64,000 nt of DNA from Alkalihalophilus pseudofirmus OF4 (GCF_000005825.2 NC_013791.2:496001-560000); one strand, 5' to 3'; counted from the first letter of the stretch, positions 25,538 through 34,733 are shown. Numbers and translations are program-made. Notes: generated from the letters alone by a model not told the origin.

Positions 25538-26296
25538 ATGGTCCACATCCTTTTTTCTCATGCAGCGAAAGCAACGTTCACTCAAGCGTTCGAAGATACA
25601 ATCTTGCCTTTTTCCGGAGAGGTATTTGTATTCGAACCTTATTTTCAAATTGGTAATCTTTCAGATGAGGATCTAAGGCTAAAGCAGCTTAGCCAAGTGT
25701 TTGGAACAAAGAGCGATCAAAGTGAGCGAGAAGCGTTAAAGAACATGTTAAACGAACAAGTAGATACTATTATTAACCTAATAAGCCAACAAGAAAAAGT
25801 AATTGTTTGGCTTGGTGAAGAAGCGGCGGATGAGCTGGCGTTTATGTATCTGCTTTCTAAAGTAGAACTAGCTCGAGGTAGTTTTTCTTTGCAGGTCAAC
25901 AGGGTAAGGGGGCCATTATTAGTTCGGGAGCTGCCGCCTGAGCGGTTGGAAGCTCATTTTAACCCGGTAGAACTAACGAATGATGCCCTCTCCCAGCTTC
26001 AAAAGACATGGGAACGGGTAAAAGAAAAAGAAAGCGATCTGAGAGTGCGGCAGGCAGACTTTATCTTTGAACATCATTCATTTCATCACTATGATCCCAT
26101 CATTTTATCGAATATAAAAGATAACGACATAGATGAAGCGGCTGCTTTAGTCGGAGAGATGTATGGAAAAGTTCCTCATCTGCCGTTTCCATTTTTTCTA
26201 TGGAGATTATATGTGATGCATGACATGAAGTTAATCGATTGGATAGAGAAGGGTGACAAGCAGCCGATGTCCGGTAAGGTTCTGTTGAGATCCTAG
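25538..26296 (+). CDS. DUF1835/DUF3658-type protein
   Basis: A 252-residue soluble protein of unknown function. The opening MVHILFSHAAKATFTQAF, followed by IVWLGEEAADELAFMYLL, resembles the DUF1835 family of Bacillaceae; the second half (about 150-250) would be the associated DUF3658 region, with a His-rich stretch FEHHSFHHYDP. There is no signal peptide or membrane segment. ATG 25538 follows an excellent ribosome site, AGGGAGGAG. The family call is from memory of its N-terminal pattern, so treat it as moderately sure; no function should be assumed. Its 3' end abuts a degenerate copy of the periodic repeat element. Confidence 0.7.
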   Translation: MVHILFSHAAKATFTQAFEDTILPFSGEVFVFEPYFQIGNLSDEDLRLKQLSQVFGTKSDQSEREALKNMLNEQVDTIINLISQQEKVIVWLGEEAADELAFMYLLSKVELARGSFSLQVNRVRGPLLVRELPPERLEAHFNPVELTNDALSQLQKTWERVKEKESDLRVRQADFIFEHHSFHHYDPIILSNIKDNDIDEAAALVGEMYGKVPHLPFPFFLWRLYVMHDMKLIDWIEKGDKQPMSGKVLLRS

Positions 26297-26299
26297 AAG

Positions 26300-26420
26300 A
26301 GAAGTGATTGCGTGAGACCGAGGGTGGTTCTTGTTTGAGGGGGAAAGCAGTTGTATGATTCCACCCTTTTTACGCGTCAGTGTGAGCGGGAATAGTATAG
26401 CTTCGGCGAGTAATTGTGCC
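26300..26420 (-). repeat. 21-bp-period repeat element, copy 4 (degenerate, minus strand)
   Basis: Read on the minus strand behind the terminator at 26446: GGCACAATT, then TATACTATTCCC, GACGCGTAAAAAGG and CATACAAC follow at 21-bp steps (cores at 26416, 26395, 26374, 26353), with weaker boxes near 26333 and 26310 (ACGCAATC). Unit 2 keeps the ATTCC ending seen in unit 2 of the other copies, and unit 3 resembles unit 3 of copy 3. Later units are lost or decayed toward the end of the DUF1835 gene. Confidence 0.6.
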
Positions 26421-26445
26421 ACTCCACATAATGAAACAAAGAGCT

Positions 26446-26470
26446 GCTCAACTAAAGCAGCTCTCCATCA
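26446..26470 (-). terminator. Terminator of the 78-residue gene (head of repeat copy 4)
   Basis: On the minus strand AGAGCTGCT and AGCAGCTCT form a 9-bp stem, followed by TTGTTT. The AGCTG/CAGCT core is shared with the terminators ahead of the other three repeat copies. Confidence 0.82.
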
Positions 26471-26471
26471 T

Positions 26472-26708
26472 CTATGGTTGCTTACTATATCTGTTCCAGA
26501 ATGTGAGAATCCATGAGAATGGAAAGGGGAGTTTATAGCCTGCCTTTTCGAATTGACGTAGCAAGTTGATAAATGCTCCGCCAAGACGGCGGTGTTTGCG
26601 TAACTCATCTTCATCAGCACGAACCGTAACGCGGTAGCCATCTTCCAAACCTTCAATTTTAATCTCCTTTGCACCAACCTTTTCTGTCGTTTCTAGCTTC
26701 TTTTGCAT
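26472..26708 (-). CDS. Small conserved-type protein of unknown function (78 residues)
   Basis: I do not recognise this protein. It is short and charged (MQKKLETTEKVGAKEIKIEGLEDGYRVTV...), with alternating pattern suggesting beta strands at about 12-32, an amphipathic helix around LRKHRRLGGAFINLLRQFEKAGY, and an aromatic C-terminus (PFPFSWILTFWNRY) that may touch a membrane. The coding call rests on an excellent ribosome site (AGGAGGAATTTTC before ATG 26708), a proper terminator and fit between neighbours. The kinase gene ends only 15 bp upstream on the same strand, so the two may be cotranscribed. Confidence 0.72.
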   Translation of the reverse strand: MQKKLETTEKVGAKEIKIEGLEDGYRVTVRADEDELRKHRRLGGAFINLLRQFEKAGYKLPFPFSWILTFWNRYSKQP

Positions 26709-26722
26709 GAAAATTCCTCCTG

Positions 26723-28330
26723 TTAAAGTCTTTTGCTTGTCGCATAAAAGGAAATCCCACCGATGACCAAAGGAATACTGCTCCCAATCAACAATGCAAT
26801 ATGATCAAAAAATAAAGCTGTCAAGATTCCAATCAAGCCGATTAACGTAAATAGAAATGAATAATGTCTCGACCATTTTAGTCTCTCGTGTTCTCTATTT
26901 TCCCTATGCTGCTTTTCTTGAAGTTCTCGGTATAATTTTGGTTCATCAAAAAGTGCATCCAGTTTGCTAGGGAACCTCAATATAGGTGCTCCATACTTTC
27001 TGAGCCAATGAGAGAAGGATGAGTATTCATCCTTCTCTCGGTTTCGTTCTAACCAATCAAGGACAATCGGCTTACCTAATTCGAATAGATCCAATTTAGG
27101 ATCTATACTGTATAATACTCCAGTTAAAGTTGAGACAGCTCTGCCAAGAAAAGCGAATTCACTAGGCATTTGAACAGGTAGATCTTTAAGCAGCAGCCTG
27201 AAATCTGCTAATAGCTGGTTCATAACGTCCTCGTCCCAGCCATTAATATTTGCTGTGAGAGCTACATCTAGAAATTGGCGGATCATTCTTTCTATCTGCT
27301 GTTTATCTGCATTCGGCAAAAGGAAGCGTAAACGTTCAAGTGAGTCAACAACTTGGCTGTAATCATCTATTACAAGGGCTTCTACGAGAGTTTGCAGCTC
27401 CTTGCTATCTTCTTTTTTGATAGCAGCTACCATTCCAAAGTCAATTAAAACAATTGTCCCATCCTCTTTTAGCAGGATATTACCGGGATGAGGGTCTGCG
27501 TGGAAAATTCCTTCTTGTAATAATTGATCAAGAAAAATAGTGAGGATTCGCTTAGCAAGCTCTTCTTTTAAGTAAGGAATGACTTCGATTTGTTCTGTAT
27601 TGATTACGCTTTTGCCATCTATCCATTCCATGACTAGAACCTTAGCGGTTGTTAGTTCGTTGTTAAATGCAGGGATGTGTACATGATCAGAGTTTGCATA
27701 TCTTTCTTTAAAAATAAGACCATTTTTTAATTCTTGCTTAAAGTCGAGTTCTGCCGTTATCACTCGTTTTATTTCATTAAATAAACGTGTTGTATCCACT
27801 GTTTTTCCTATGATGGTAAATCGGCCAGCTAACCTCATGACAATGGATAAAGCCTTAAGGTCTGCTTTGATTAATTTAGAAATGGTTGGGCGCTGGACTT
27901 TAATGGCCGCTGTTTCTCCTGTTTTTAGAGTAGCTTTGTATACTTGTCCAATGGAAGCAGAAGCTATAGGTTCTTTTGTAAGAGATTGAAGAACATTTTT
28001 ATAAGAGGTGCCCCATTCTTTTTCTAGGACTTTTTTAGTTTGAGTCCATGGAACGGGGGGAACATGATCTATTAAATCGGCCAATTCTTTTAAGAAGACT
28101 TCTGGGAGGAGATCGGCACGAGCAGCAAGGAATTGTCCTAGTTTAATAAGCAAGCCCTCAAGTTTTAAAGCTGTTTGCTTATATTCTCGTGCTTGCTGGT
28201 GCAGGAGGCTGTTCCACTTCTCTTCATCCCAGTGGTTTTGATGCTTTCTTTGGAATCGGATAATTTGTAGGAAGAACTTTATACTCATGAAGACGATGGT
28301 GAACATTCGATAAATAGGCAAACTTTTCAC
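26723..28330 (-). CDS. ABC1/AarF/UbiB family atypical kinase
   Basis: A 535-residue membrane-anchored atypical kinase-like protein. The ABC1 signatures are present: KLGQFLAARADLLP (KxGQ motif region, about 60-75), the Ala-rich loop ASASIGQVYKATL with VAIKVQRP-like AAIKVQRPTI, and the catalytic and metal motifs FHADPHPGNILL and VLIDFGMV. Two hydrophobic segments at the C-terminus (about 485-535; YSFLFTLIGLIGILTALFFDHIALLIGSSIPLVIGGI) anchor it. Relatives support quinone or lipid metabolism; the substrate is unknown here. I prefer GTG 28330 as start, since GAAGGTGAT is spaced seven bases from it. A symmetrical promoter-like sequence lies upstream. Confidence 0.88.
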   Translation of the reverse strand: MKSLPIYRMFTIVFMSIKFFLQIIRFQRKHQNHWDEEKWNSLLHQQAREYKQTALKLEGLLIKLGQFLAARADLLPEVFLKELADLIDHVPPVPWTQTKKVLEKEWGTSYKNVLQSLTKEPIASASIGQVYKATLKTGETAAIKVQRPTISKLIKADLKALSIVMRLAGRFTIIGKTVDTTRLFNEIKRVITAELDFKQELKNGLIFKERYANSDHVHIPAFNNELTTAKVLVMEWIDGKSVINTEQIEVIPYLKEELAKRILTIFLDQLLQEGIFHADPHPGNILLKEDGTIVLIDFGMVAAIKKEDSKELQTLVEALVIDDYSQVVDSLERLRFLLPNADKQQIERMIRQFLDVALTANINGWDEDVMNQLLADFRLLLKDLPVQMPSEFAFLGRAVSTLTGVLYSIDPKLDLFELGKPIVLDWLERNREKDEYSSFSHWLRKYGAPILRFPSKLDALFDEPKLYRELQEKQHRENREHERLKWSRHYSFLFTLIGLIGILTALFFDHIALLIGSSIPLVIGGISFYATSKRL

Positions 28331-28358
28331 AGAAACAATCACCTTCAGTTTTTATTTT

Positions 28359-28377
28359 ATTATACATGCTGTATAAT
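28359..28377. promoter_or_regulatory. Symmetrical divergent -10 / operator-like palindrome
   Basis: ATTATACATGCTGTATAAT is an inverted repeat with 8-bp arms around TGC. Each arm contains TATAAT on one strand, so it could supply overlapping -10 boxes for the kinase gene (minus) and the small gene at 28425 (plus), or bind a regulator. No good -35 boxes were found. Confidence 0.45.
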
Positions 28378-28424
28378 GATTGTGCACATATAAGACCTTA
28401 TGTTAGGGGGAAGCGGGTGATAGG

Positions 28425-28667
28425 TTGAAACTTGAACGTTATTCCTATATGAAAAGAAATCGTATAAAAGCGTATTTTGATCACTTTCCAGACTCTCCTG
28501 TTATATTTAGCAAGATAGGGTCTTATTATTTTGTTTACGTAATACAATGGTCAGAATATGATCCCATTGTCCTCCGCAGGGATCTTGAAGAAATGGAATG
28601 GCTGATAAACAAAGAATTAGGTTTTAGCGAGGAATATATAAATAGACGTTCTCATAGAAACAACTAA
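28425..28667 (+). CDS. Small hypothetical protein (80 residues or fewer)
   Basis: I do not recognise this product. The frame from TTG 28425 gives an 80-residue basic protein (MKLERYSYMKRNRIKAYFDHFPDSPVIFSKIGSYYFVYVIQW...) with a beta-rich middle (YYFVYVIQW) and an acidic helical end. GGGTGAT lies upstream of TTG; an in-frame ATG at 28449 lacks a ribosome site. It is followed after 19 bp by the damaged ribokinase gene on the same strand, so both were probably one transcript. Coding status is likely because of the ribosome site and position, but the start is uncertain. Confidence 0.55.
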   Translation: MKLERYSYMKRNRIKAYFDHFPDSPVIFSKIGSYYFVYVIQWSEYDPIVLRRDLEEMEWLINKELGFSEEYINRRSHRNN

Positions 28668-28686
28668 AAGGAGATTAAAATGTGTT

Positions 28687-29589
28687 ATGGCTAAAGTAAT
28701 GGTAGTAGGAAGTATAAATAGTGACCTAGTCGTACAGGTAGAACGTTACCCTCATGCCGGTGAAACACTGAACGGCTCAGAGCTTGCATGGTTTCCAGGA
28801 GGAAAGGGTGCCAATCAAGCGGTTGCGGCTTCCCGTTTAGGAGCAAAGGTAACGATGGTTGGAGCAGTCGGGCGTGATTTTTATGGAGATGAATTGATCC
28901 ATTCCCTTTAACTTAATTTAGTAGATATTAGTTATGTGAAAAGAACATCAGGCGCATCTGGGGCAGCTATTATTACGGTAGAACAAAATGGGGAAAATCG
29001 AATTATTTTATCACAAGGTGCGAATAAATATGTCACACTGGTCAACCCCGAGGAATTAGATGGAATCGAATGGCTGGTCGTGCAAAATGAAATTCCATGG
29101 AGCGTAACCGAAGCAGCGATTAAGCTTGCTCATGAACGTGGTGTGAAGGTACTGGTTAATCCTGCACCAGCTGCATTTATTCCGCACAACTTATATCCAT
29201 TGGTTGACGTGCTAGTCGTTAATGAAGTGGAGGCAATGGAAATAATGGGCGCAAAAGCAGATGAGCTTTCGGAAGAAGACACTGCCAGAAAGCTGGTTTC
29301 GCTAGGTGCTAAAGCAGTCCTGTTAACTCTCGGAGCGCGAGGCTCTCTTTATGTTACGCAGGATAAAGTGTTAAGAATTCCTGCATACCCTGTAAAAAAT
29401 ATTGTCGATACAACCGCAGCAGGTGATACATTTATTGGCGGCTTTATTGCTGGTGTAACAGCTGGTAAGGCAATAGAAGAGGCCCTGCAATTTGCAACAG
29501 CAGCATCAGCGGTGGCCATATCAAGACTAGGTGCTCAAGTCTCGATCCCTACAAAAGGAGAAGTGGAAGCTTTCATACAAAAGCAATAG
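28687..29589 (+). pseudogene. rbsK: Ribokinase gene interrupted by an in-frame TAA
   Basis: Ribokinase phosphorylates ribose to ribose 5-phosphate. The frame codes a normal PfkB-family protein of about 300 residues: MVVGSINSDLVVQVERYPHAGET, the first signature PGGKGANQAVAASRLG (about residue 38), and the second, DTTAAGDTFIGGFIAG, with the catalytic aspartate. A single stop codon, TAA at 28909-28911, cuts it at residue 75, and the same frame goes on without further damage (LNLVDISYVKRTSGASG...). One base change could restore it. The start is also weak: the nearest GGAG is about 13 bases before ATG 28687 and better spaced for an out-of-frame ATG at 28680. No other rbs genes adjoin. A sequencing error remains possible. 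Confidence 0.85.
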
Positions 29590-29591
29590 AA

Positions 29592-29626
29592 AAACGACTC
29601 ATCGTATGACGATGAGTCGTTTCTTT
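29592..29626. terminator. Shared terminator between rbsK and mreBH
   Basis: AAACGACTCATCG and CGATGAGTCGTTT form a 13-bp stem, with T-rich sequence after it on both strands. Confidence 0.9.
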
Positions 29627-29628
29627 GT

Positions 29629-30636
29629 TTAGACTGTTGCTTTTTGCAGTTTGTCGATAAACTTTAGAGATCGTCCTGTTCCTACAGCCACTGATTCAAG
29701 TGGATTTGGAGCAAGATGCACAGGAACTGAGATCTCTTCTGAGAACCAATCTTGAATACCGTTTAATAAAGCACCGCCGCCTGTAATCATTACACCACGG
29801 TCAACAATATCACCGCTCAGTTCAGGAGGGCAGTCCTCAAGAGTAGCTCGGACCGCTTCAAGCACTTGCAGAAGTGATTCGCTTAATGCTTGTTGAATTT
29901 CAGTCGAGTGAAGAGTGATGGTTTTAGGAAGACCATTCACTAAGTCACGGCCGCGTACTTCCATTGTCAGCTCTTCATGTTCGATAGGAGCATAACCGAT
30001 TTCCATTTTGATTTGTTCTGCAGTACGTTCACCGATTAGTACATTGTAGGATTTACGTACATGTTGAATGATCGCATCATCTAGCTTGTCTCCGCCGATA
30101 CGGACAGAGTTACAAGAGACAACCCCGCCAAATGAAATGATCGCGACTTCCGTTGTACCGCCGCCAATATCAACTACAACATTGGCTACAGGCTCATCTA
30201 CCGGCAAGTCTGCACCGATTGCTGCTGCTACAGGTTCTTCAATGATGTGTACATTTTTAGCACCGCAGCTTCTGACAGCATCAAGGATTGCTCTGCGTTC
30301 AACAGAGGTAGAGCCAGACGGCGCACACACGACGACATTTGGCTTTCTTAAAGATAAACCAAGCTGTTTGCTCGCTTTTTTCATCACGGCACGCAGCATA
30401 CTAGCTGTCACATCAAAATCTGCAATGACACCATCACGTAGAGGGCGTACAGCTACAATATTAGCAGGAGTTTTCCCTACCATGCTTTTTGCTTCAGCAC
30501 CAACAGCAAGCACATCACGTGTTTCTGTGTTTAATGCTACAACGGAGGGTTCATTTAAAACGATACCTTTATCTTTACTGTAAACAAGTAAATTTGCTGT
30601 TCCTAAGTCAATTCCTAATTCTGCATTTGACCACAT
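29629..30636 (-). CDS. mreBH: Cell-shape determining actin-like protein MreBH
   Basis: An MreB-family actin homologue that forms membrane-associated filaments guiding lateral wall synthesis; MreBH in Bacillus subtilis directs the hydrolase LytE. From ATG 30636 the protein has 335 residues, the same as Bacillus subtilis MreBH. Signatures: IGIDLGTAN-like [29 protein letters not shown] (phosphate 1), [21 protein letters not shown] (phosphate 2) and [14 protein letters not shown] (adenosine site). The lone location, away from mreCD and spoIIID, and [23 protein letters not shown] fit MreBH rather than MreB or Mbl. TTGGTGA is the ribosome site. Confidence 0.88.
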   Translation of the reverse strand: MWSNAELGIDLGTANLLVYSKDKGIVLNEPSVVALNTETRDVLAVGAEAKSMVGKTPANIVAVRPLRDGVIADFDVTASMLRAVMKKASKQLGLSLRKPNVVVCAPSGSTSVERRAILDAVRSCGAKNVHIIEEPVAAAIGADLPVDEPVANVVVDIGGGTTEVAIISFGGVVSCNSVRIGGDKLDDAIIQHVRKSYNVLIGERTAEQIKMEIGYAPIEHEELTMEVRGRDLVNGLPKTITLHSTEIQQALSESLLQVLEAVRATLEDCPPELSGDIVDRGVMITGGGALLNGIQDWFSEEISVPVHLAPNPLESVAVGTGRSLKFIDKLQKATV

Positions 30637-30901
30637 AGTATTCACCAACTTTTCATTTAAAAGTCATCTTATAAAAGTCTTCATAGTAAGCTAGTTTAAC
30701 AGTCCTTCGAATAGATTCAAAGGGGCGTAACGCTTATCTTCTATGTAAGAATATGAGAGATGTATGGGACTTGTTATAAATTTATCTAAAAATCTTCCAA
30801 ACCTTGCTAATATAAGGCTTTGGTAGGTCTTTTGGTGCGGGTTTTTCCTCTTGCTTGCTAGAAGCTATTACTAAATAGGGCTGTCTATGCTAAATTGATT
30901 T

Positions 30902-31057
30902 AAACACAAGAAAGACCCAGCCGCAGCCAGGTCTTTCCACATAAGGTGGGGGAGGGTGATGCTCATTGCTTGTTAGGCTAGGCGGGGGAGTCGTAAGGGT
31001 GCTCAAGCCTTACTTCTTAGCGCCTGTCTAGTCTTATAAATACCCGCCTTAAAATCA
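30902..31057 (-). ncRNA. Candidate structured RNA downstream of ptsG
   Basis: On the minus strand after the ptsG stop, AGGCGGG (near 31050) can pair with CCCGCCT (near 30976), enclosing a perfect GTAAGG/CCTTAC hairpin; a second AGGCG competes for the same partner. Then comes a C-rich open stretch, CACCCTCCCCCACC (about 30958-30945), complementary to ribosome binding sites, and a terminator hairpin GAAAGACC/GGTCTTTC (30937-30910) followed by TTGTGTTT. It may be the 3' UTR of ptsG or a separate small RNA. No family is recognised. The remaining 265 bp up to mreBH show no gene. Confidence 0.5.
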
Positions 31058-31090
31058 ATTAAACCTAAAAACAGTTATTTTTTTTGATAT

Positions 31091-33121
31091 TTATTTTGCT
31101 TGTTTAATAGAGACAATATTCTTGTCACCATGTTTAGCAGAAGCGGTCTTTTTCACTTCAATAAATTCATCTTCGGTTAAGTTAGTAAAGACAACCGGAG
31201 TAATAGAAGAGGTTGCTTTTTCTTTAATGAATTCTAAATCAAAGCGCAATAGCTCTTGGCCTTGCTTAATGTGATCGCCTTCTGAAACAAGAGCGTCAAA
31301 TCCTTCTCCTTTTAAGTTCACAGTATCTAAGCCGACATGAATCAATACTTCTTTTCCTTCGTTTGTTACTAGACCAAGAGCATGCTTTGTCGGGAATAGT
31401 GTCACAACTTTACCTGAGATTGGAGAATGCACGACACCTTCAGCAGGTTCAATCGCAAACCCATCACCCATCATTTTTTGTGAGAATACTTGGTCAGGAA
31501 CTTCAGTTATTGGAAGAACTTTACCTGAGATTGGCATTGAAAAATCAATGTCGCCAGCTACCGCTTCTACCGTTTCAACAGGTTCTTCTGCTACCGGTGT
31601 ACGACCGCTGATAATATCATGCATTTGTGTTTTAATCTGATCTGAACGTGGTCCAAAGATTGCTTGAATATTGTTGCCCATTTGCATAACGCCAGAGGCA
31701 CCAAGTTTCTTTAAGGTGTCTTTTTCAACTTGATCAGCGTCTTTAACACTTACACGTAAGCGAGTGATACATGCATCAAGGTTTACTAGATTTTCTTTTC
31801 CTCCAAGAGCACGAAGGACGTTATATGGCAGATCGCCAGCTGAAACGCTAGTCGTATCAGCGTCTTCAGCTACTTCTTCACGACCAGGAGTCATTAGATT
31901 GAACTTCTTAATCGCATAACGGAAACCAAAGTAATAGATAGCTGAGAATGCGAGTCCAACTGGAATAACAAGCCACCAATCCGTACGGTTAGGAAGGACC
32001 CCGAATAGTAGGAAGTCAATCACACCGCCGGAGAAAGTCATTCCGATTTTAACGTCTAGAATCTGCATAATCATAAATGATAAACCAGCAAACACCGTGT
32101 GAATCGCAAATAATAATGGTGCTACAAATAAGAAACTAAATTCAATTGGTTCAGTGATACCAGTTAAGAAAGATGTTAAGGCAGCTGAACCCATAATTCC
32201 TGCGACGACTTTCTTTTGTTCAGGACGTGCGCAGTGATAGATTGCTAGAGCAGCAGCAGGCAGTCCGAACATCATGAATGGGAATTTACCAGTCATAAAC
32301 GTACCAGCTGTAAGCTCAACCCCGTCACGAATTTGTGCAAAGAAAATTGTTTGATCTCCTCGTACAATTTGTCCGGCAGCATTAGTATATTGTCCGAACT
32401 CAAACCAGAATGGTGAGTAGAAAATGTGGTGAAGTCCAAATGGAATTAACGCACGTTCAATCACACCAAAAATAAAAGCTGATAATGTTTGGTTAGACTC
32501 AACCATTAAGTAGGACAGGTTGTTTAGCCCAACTTGTATCGTCGGCCATACCCAATAGAGAATAACCCCGATGAATAAAGCAAAAAACGCTGTAGCAATC
32601 GGTACAAATCGTTTGCCTGCAAAGAAACCTAAGTAAGAAGGCAACTCAATATTAAAGAATTTTTTATAGGTGTAGGTGGCGAGAAGCCCGGCTATAATAC
32701 CGCCGAATACACCTGTTTGAAGAGTAGGGATTCCAAGTACTGAAGAAATACCAGGGTCAGCACCAATCATCTCTGGTGTCCACTCGCCGTATCCTCCTAG
32801 AACGCTCATTGTTACATTCATAATGAGATACCCAATTAGAGCAGCAAGACCTGCAACCCCGTCTCCATTTGATAATCCAATCGCAACACCAACCGCGAAT
32901 AGTAAAGGCAGGTTCGCAAATACGATGTCGCCTGCACTTTCCATTACACTAGCTAACAGCACAATCCAATCTGCTGTCAAAAAGGGAAGGCGTGCTGTTA
33001 AGTCTGGATTTTGCATCGCATTTCCTAATGCGAGCAGAATACCTGCAGCAGGCAAGAGAGCAACAGGGAGCATCAATGCTTTACCGACACGCTGCAATAC
33101 ACTAAAAGACTGCTTAAACAT
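31091..33121 (-). CDS. ptsG: Glucose-specific PTS enzyme IICBA
   Basis: PtsG imports and phosphorylates glucose. The 676-residue protein has EIIC first (about 1-410; [66 protein letters not shown]), then EIIB (about 440-520; phosphorylated Cys in [14 protein letters not shown]) and EIIA (about 535-676; active His in [18 protein letters not shown]). ATG 33121 follows GGAGGAATG. Its mRNA leader contains a long terminator hairpin, and glcT lies directly upstream on the same strand, as in Bacillus subtilis. Its EIIA domain may also serve TreP. ptsH and ptsI do not follow here. Confidence 0.95.
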   Translation of the reverse strand: MFKQSFSVLQRVGKALMLPVALLPAAGILLALGNAMQNPDLTARLPFLTADWIVLLASVMESAGDIVFANLPLLFAVGVAIGLSNGDGVAGLAALIGYLIMNVTMSVLGGYGEWTPEMIGADPGISSVLGIPTLQTGVFGGIIAGLLATYTYKKFFNIELPSYLGFFAGKRFVPIATAFFALFIGVILYWVWPTIQVGLNNLSYLMVESNQTLSAFIFGVIERALIPFGLHHIFYSPFWFEFGQYTNAAGQIVRGDQTIFFAQIRDGVELTAGTFMTGKFPFMMFGLPAAALAIYHCARPEQKKVVAGIMGSAALTSFLTGITEPIEFSFLFVAPLLFAIHTVFAGLSFMIMQILDVKIGMTFSGGVIDFLLFGVLPNRTDWWLVIPVGLAFSAIYYFGFRYAIKKFNLMTPGREEVAEDADTTSVSAGDLPYNVLRALGGKENLVNLDACITRLRVSVKDADQVEKDTLKKLGASGVMQMGNNIQAIFGPRSDQIKTQMHDIISGRTPVAEEPVETVEAVAGDIDFSMPISGKVLPITEVPDQVFSQKMMGDGFAIEPAEGVVHSPISGKVVTLFPTKHALGLVTNEGKEVLIHVGLDTVNLKGEGFDALVSEGDHIKQGQELLRFDLEFIKEKATSSITPVVFTNLTEDEFIEVKKTASAKHGDKNIVSIKQAK

Positions 33122-33180
33122 GTAACATTCCTCCAATTTTGTTTAGAATTAAAAGTAGTAAGCTGATCTTTAAAACAACA

Positions 33181-33291
33181 AAAAAAGGCATGAGCGGAAA
33201 AAGCGAACACATCAACTGAATAACGAAATATGGCAAAAGGCATACTTCTTGTTCAATTCATGTGACCGCTTTCTTTTCCTCTCATGCCTGC
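33181..33291 (-). promoter_or_regulatory. GlcT-controlled leader terminator of ptsG
   Basis: On the minus strand GGCATGAG with GAAAGCG (starting at 33287) pairs over a long stem with CGCTTTTTCCGC and CTCATGCC (ending near 33188), followed by seven T residues about 60 bases before the ptsG start. The 5' arm would hold the RNA antiterminator that GlcT binds. The terminator is visible; the exact GlcT site was not delimited. Confidence 0.75.
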
Positions 33292-33333
33292 ATAACCAGT
33301 AACACGTAAAAAAGAAACGTATTGAGTATTTAA

Positions 33334-34164
33334 TTACTGCTTCGATAAACGTTGTAAATGAAGCGTTAAATAAACTGCTTCAGCATCTGGAACCGTTTTC
33401 CTTAAAGCTTGCTGCATAATCTTGATCAGCTTCCAGGACAAATTGTAGCATACAGGATATTCAGATTGCAAGACACTTTTTAAAGCTTCTTGATTGTCTT
33501 CATATTTTTCTTTGTTAATCCGCTCAATTGCATGGTGAAGGTGACGGACTAAACGCAGGTAATCCACATCTTTACGATCAATAGAGATCCCTAATGAGCT
33601 TTCGATGACTCCGACGAGTTCACTGATCAAACGAGTATGCCGATTTACCTCCTGAAGCGGCCTCCGAGTAAGGGCGCTGTGGATATGCAGGGCTACAAAT
33701 CCAATTTCTCCTTCAGGAATATTAATTTTAAGCTCTTGATTCATATGTTGAATGATCGTTTGGGCCATTTCAAATTCATCTGGGTAAGCTAATTCGGTCT
33801 CTGGAAGGAATGGATTTTTAATATCAAACCCTTGGTGAATGCGTTTGATTGCATAGAATAAGTGATCAGTCAGGGCAATATGAATATGTTCATGCAATCG
33901 CACTTTAAACCTCTCTTCAATCATTGAAATAACATCATTCATAAGTCCGATAAAGGCTTCATCTACATAATCAAGCAGCTGCTTGTATTGTTCTTGTTCC
34001 TTTTCCTCTTTTAATACAAAGAATTTCTCAGCAACCTCACCAGCGACTTCTTCACCAGGTTTTTTGCCAAACCCAAGTCCCTTCCCGATCAAAATGACTT
34101 CAGCATATTCCGGGTGCTCCGCTATCAACACGTTGTTATTTAAGACCTTTTTAACAGTAAGCAT
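33334..34164 (-). CDS. glcT: Transcription antiterminator GlcT (BglG/SacY family)
   Basis: GlcT binds the ptsG leader RNA and prevents termination when glucose is transported. The 276-residue protein has an N-terminal RNA-binding CAT domain (1-55; VKKVLNNNVLIAEHPEYAEVILIGKGLGFGKKPGEEV) and two PRD domains (about 70-170 and 175-276), with phosphorylatable histidines in RLHEHIHIALTDHLFYAIKR, FVALHIHSAL and LVRHLHHAIERI. ATG 34164 follows GAGAGGAGGGG. It precedes ptsG on the same strand with the leader terminator between them, which fixes the assignment as GlcT rather than LicT or SacT. Confidence 0.93.
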   Translation of the reverse strand: MLTVKKVLNNNVLIAEHPEYAEVILIGKGLGFGKKPGEEVAGEVAEKFFVLKEEKEQEQYKQLLDYVDEAFIGLMNDVISMIEERFKVRLHEHIHIALTDHLFYAIKRIHQGFDIKNPFLPETELAYPDEFEMAQTIIQHMNQELKINIPEGEIGFVALHIHSALTRRPLQEVNRHTRLISELVGVIESSLGISIDRKDVDYLRLVRHLHHAIERINKEKYEDNQEALKSVLQSEYPVCYNLSWKLIKIMQQALRKTVPDAEAVYLTLHLQRLSKQ

Positions 34165-34331
34165 ACTGCCCCTCCTCTCAGTAAGGTATAAGTAGGTATC
34201 ATAATAGCTGTTTTTATTCGATCAGGTCAATAAAAGATCATTATATTTCTTTTTTAAAATGATACGATGGATGCGAGGATATAAGTAGAGCCAACAAAAA
34301 AGGATGAAGAAAAAGGGCGGGTGAGGGTGTC

Positions 34332-34733
34332 ATGTCAAACGAGAAACCTATTTTATTATTTGACGGGGTTTGTAATGTATGTAACGTAGCTGTAGATTTT
34401 ATTTTAAAACATGAGAAAGAAGAGCAGTTTCAATTTGCTTCATTGCAGTCAGAGAAAGCAAAAGAGATAAAGAATCGGTATAAGATTTCAGAAACAGTTG
34501 ATTCTATTATTGTAATAGAACATGGCAAGGTCTATACATACAGCACAGCAGTTTTGAAAATCATTCCAAAACTATCGCTTGGCTGGCAGTTATTCCGCCT
34601 ATTTGTCATTTTGCCTAAGCCATTGCGCGATACCCTCTATCGGCAGTTTGCTAAGCGTAGATATCAATTTTTCGGAAAAAAAGAAAGCTGCAGAATCCCT
34701 GCGCCAGAAGAGAGAAAGCGTTTCCTTGACTAA
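34332..34733 (+). CDS. DCC-family thiol-disulfide oxidoreductase-like protein
   Basis: A 133-residue protein of the DCC (DUF393) family. The defining motif is at the N-terminus: ILLFDGVCNVCNVAVDFIL, with the DxxCxxC arrangement at about residues 12-18. Relatives are proposed thiol-disulfide oxidoreductases, but the reaction is not established. A hydrophobic middle (GWQLFRLFVILPKPLRDTLY) may associate with the membrane. ATG 34332 follows GGTGAGGGTG. Single gene. Confidence 0.87.
   Translation: MSNEKPILLFDGVCNVCNVAVDFILKHEKEEQFQFASLQSEKAKEIKNRYKISETVDSIIVIEHGKVYTYSTAVLKIIPKLSLGWQLFRLFVILPKPLRDTLYRQFAKRRYQFFGKKESCRIPAPEERKRFLD

Noticed and set aside
25474-25656. 60-codon frame overlapping the start of the DUF1835 gene
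   Set aside because: It overlaps a gene with a much better ribosome site and gives an unrecognisable product.
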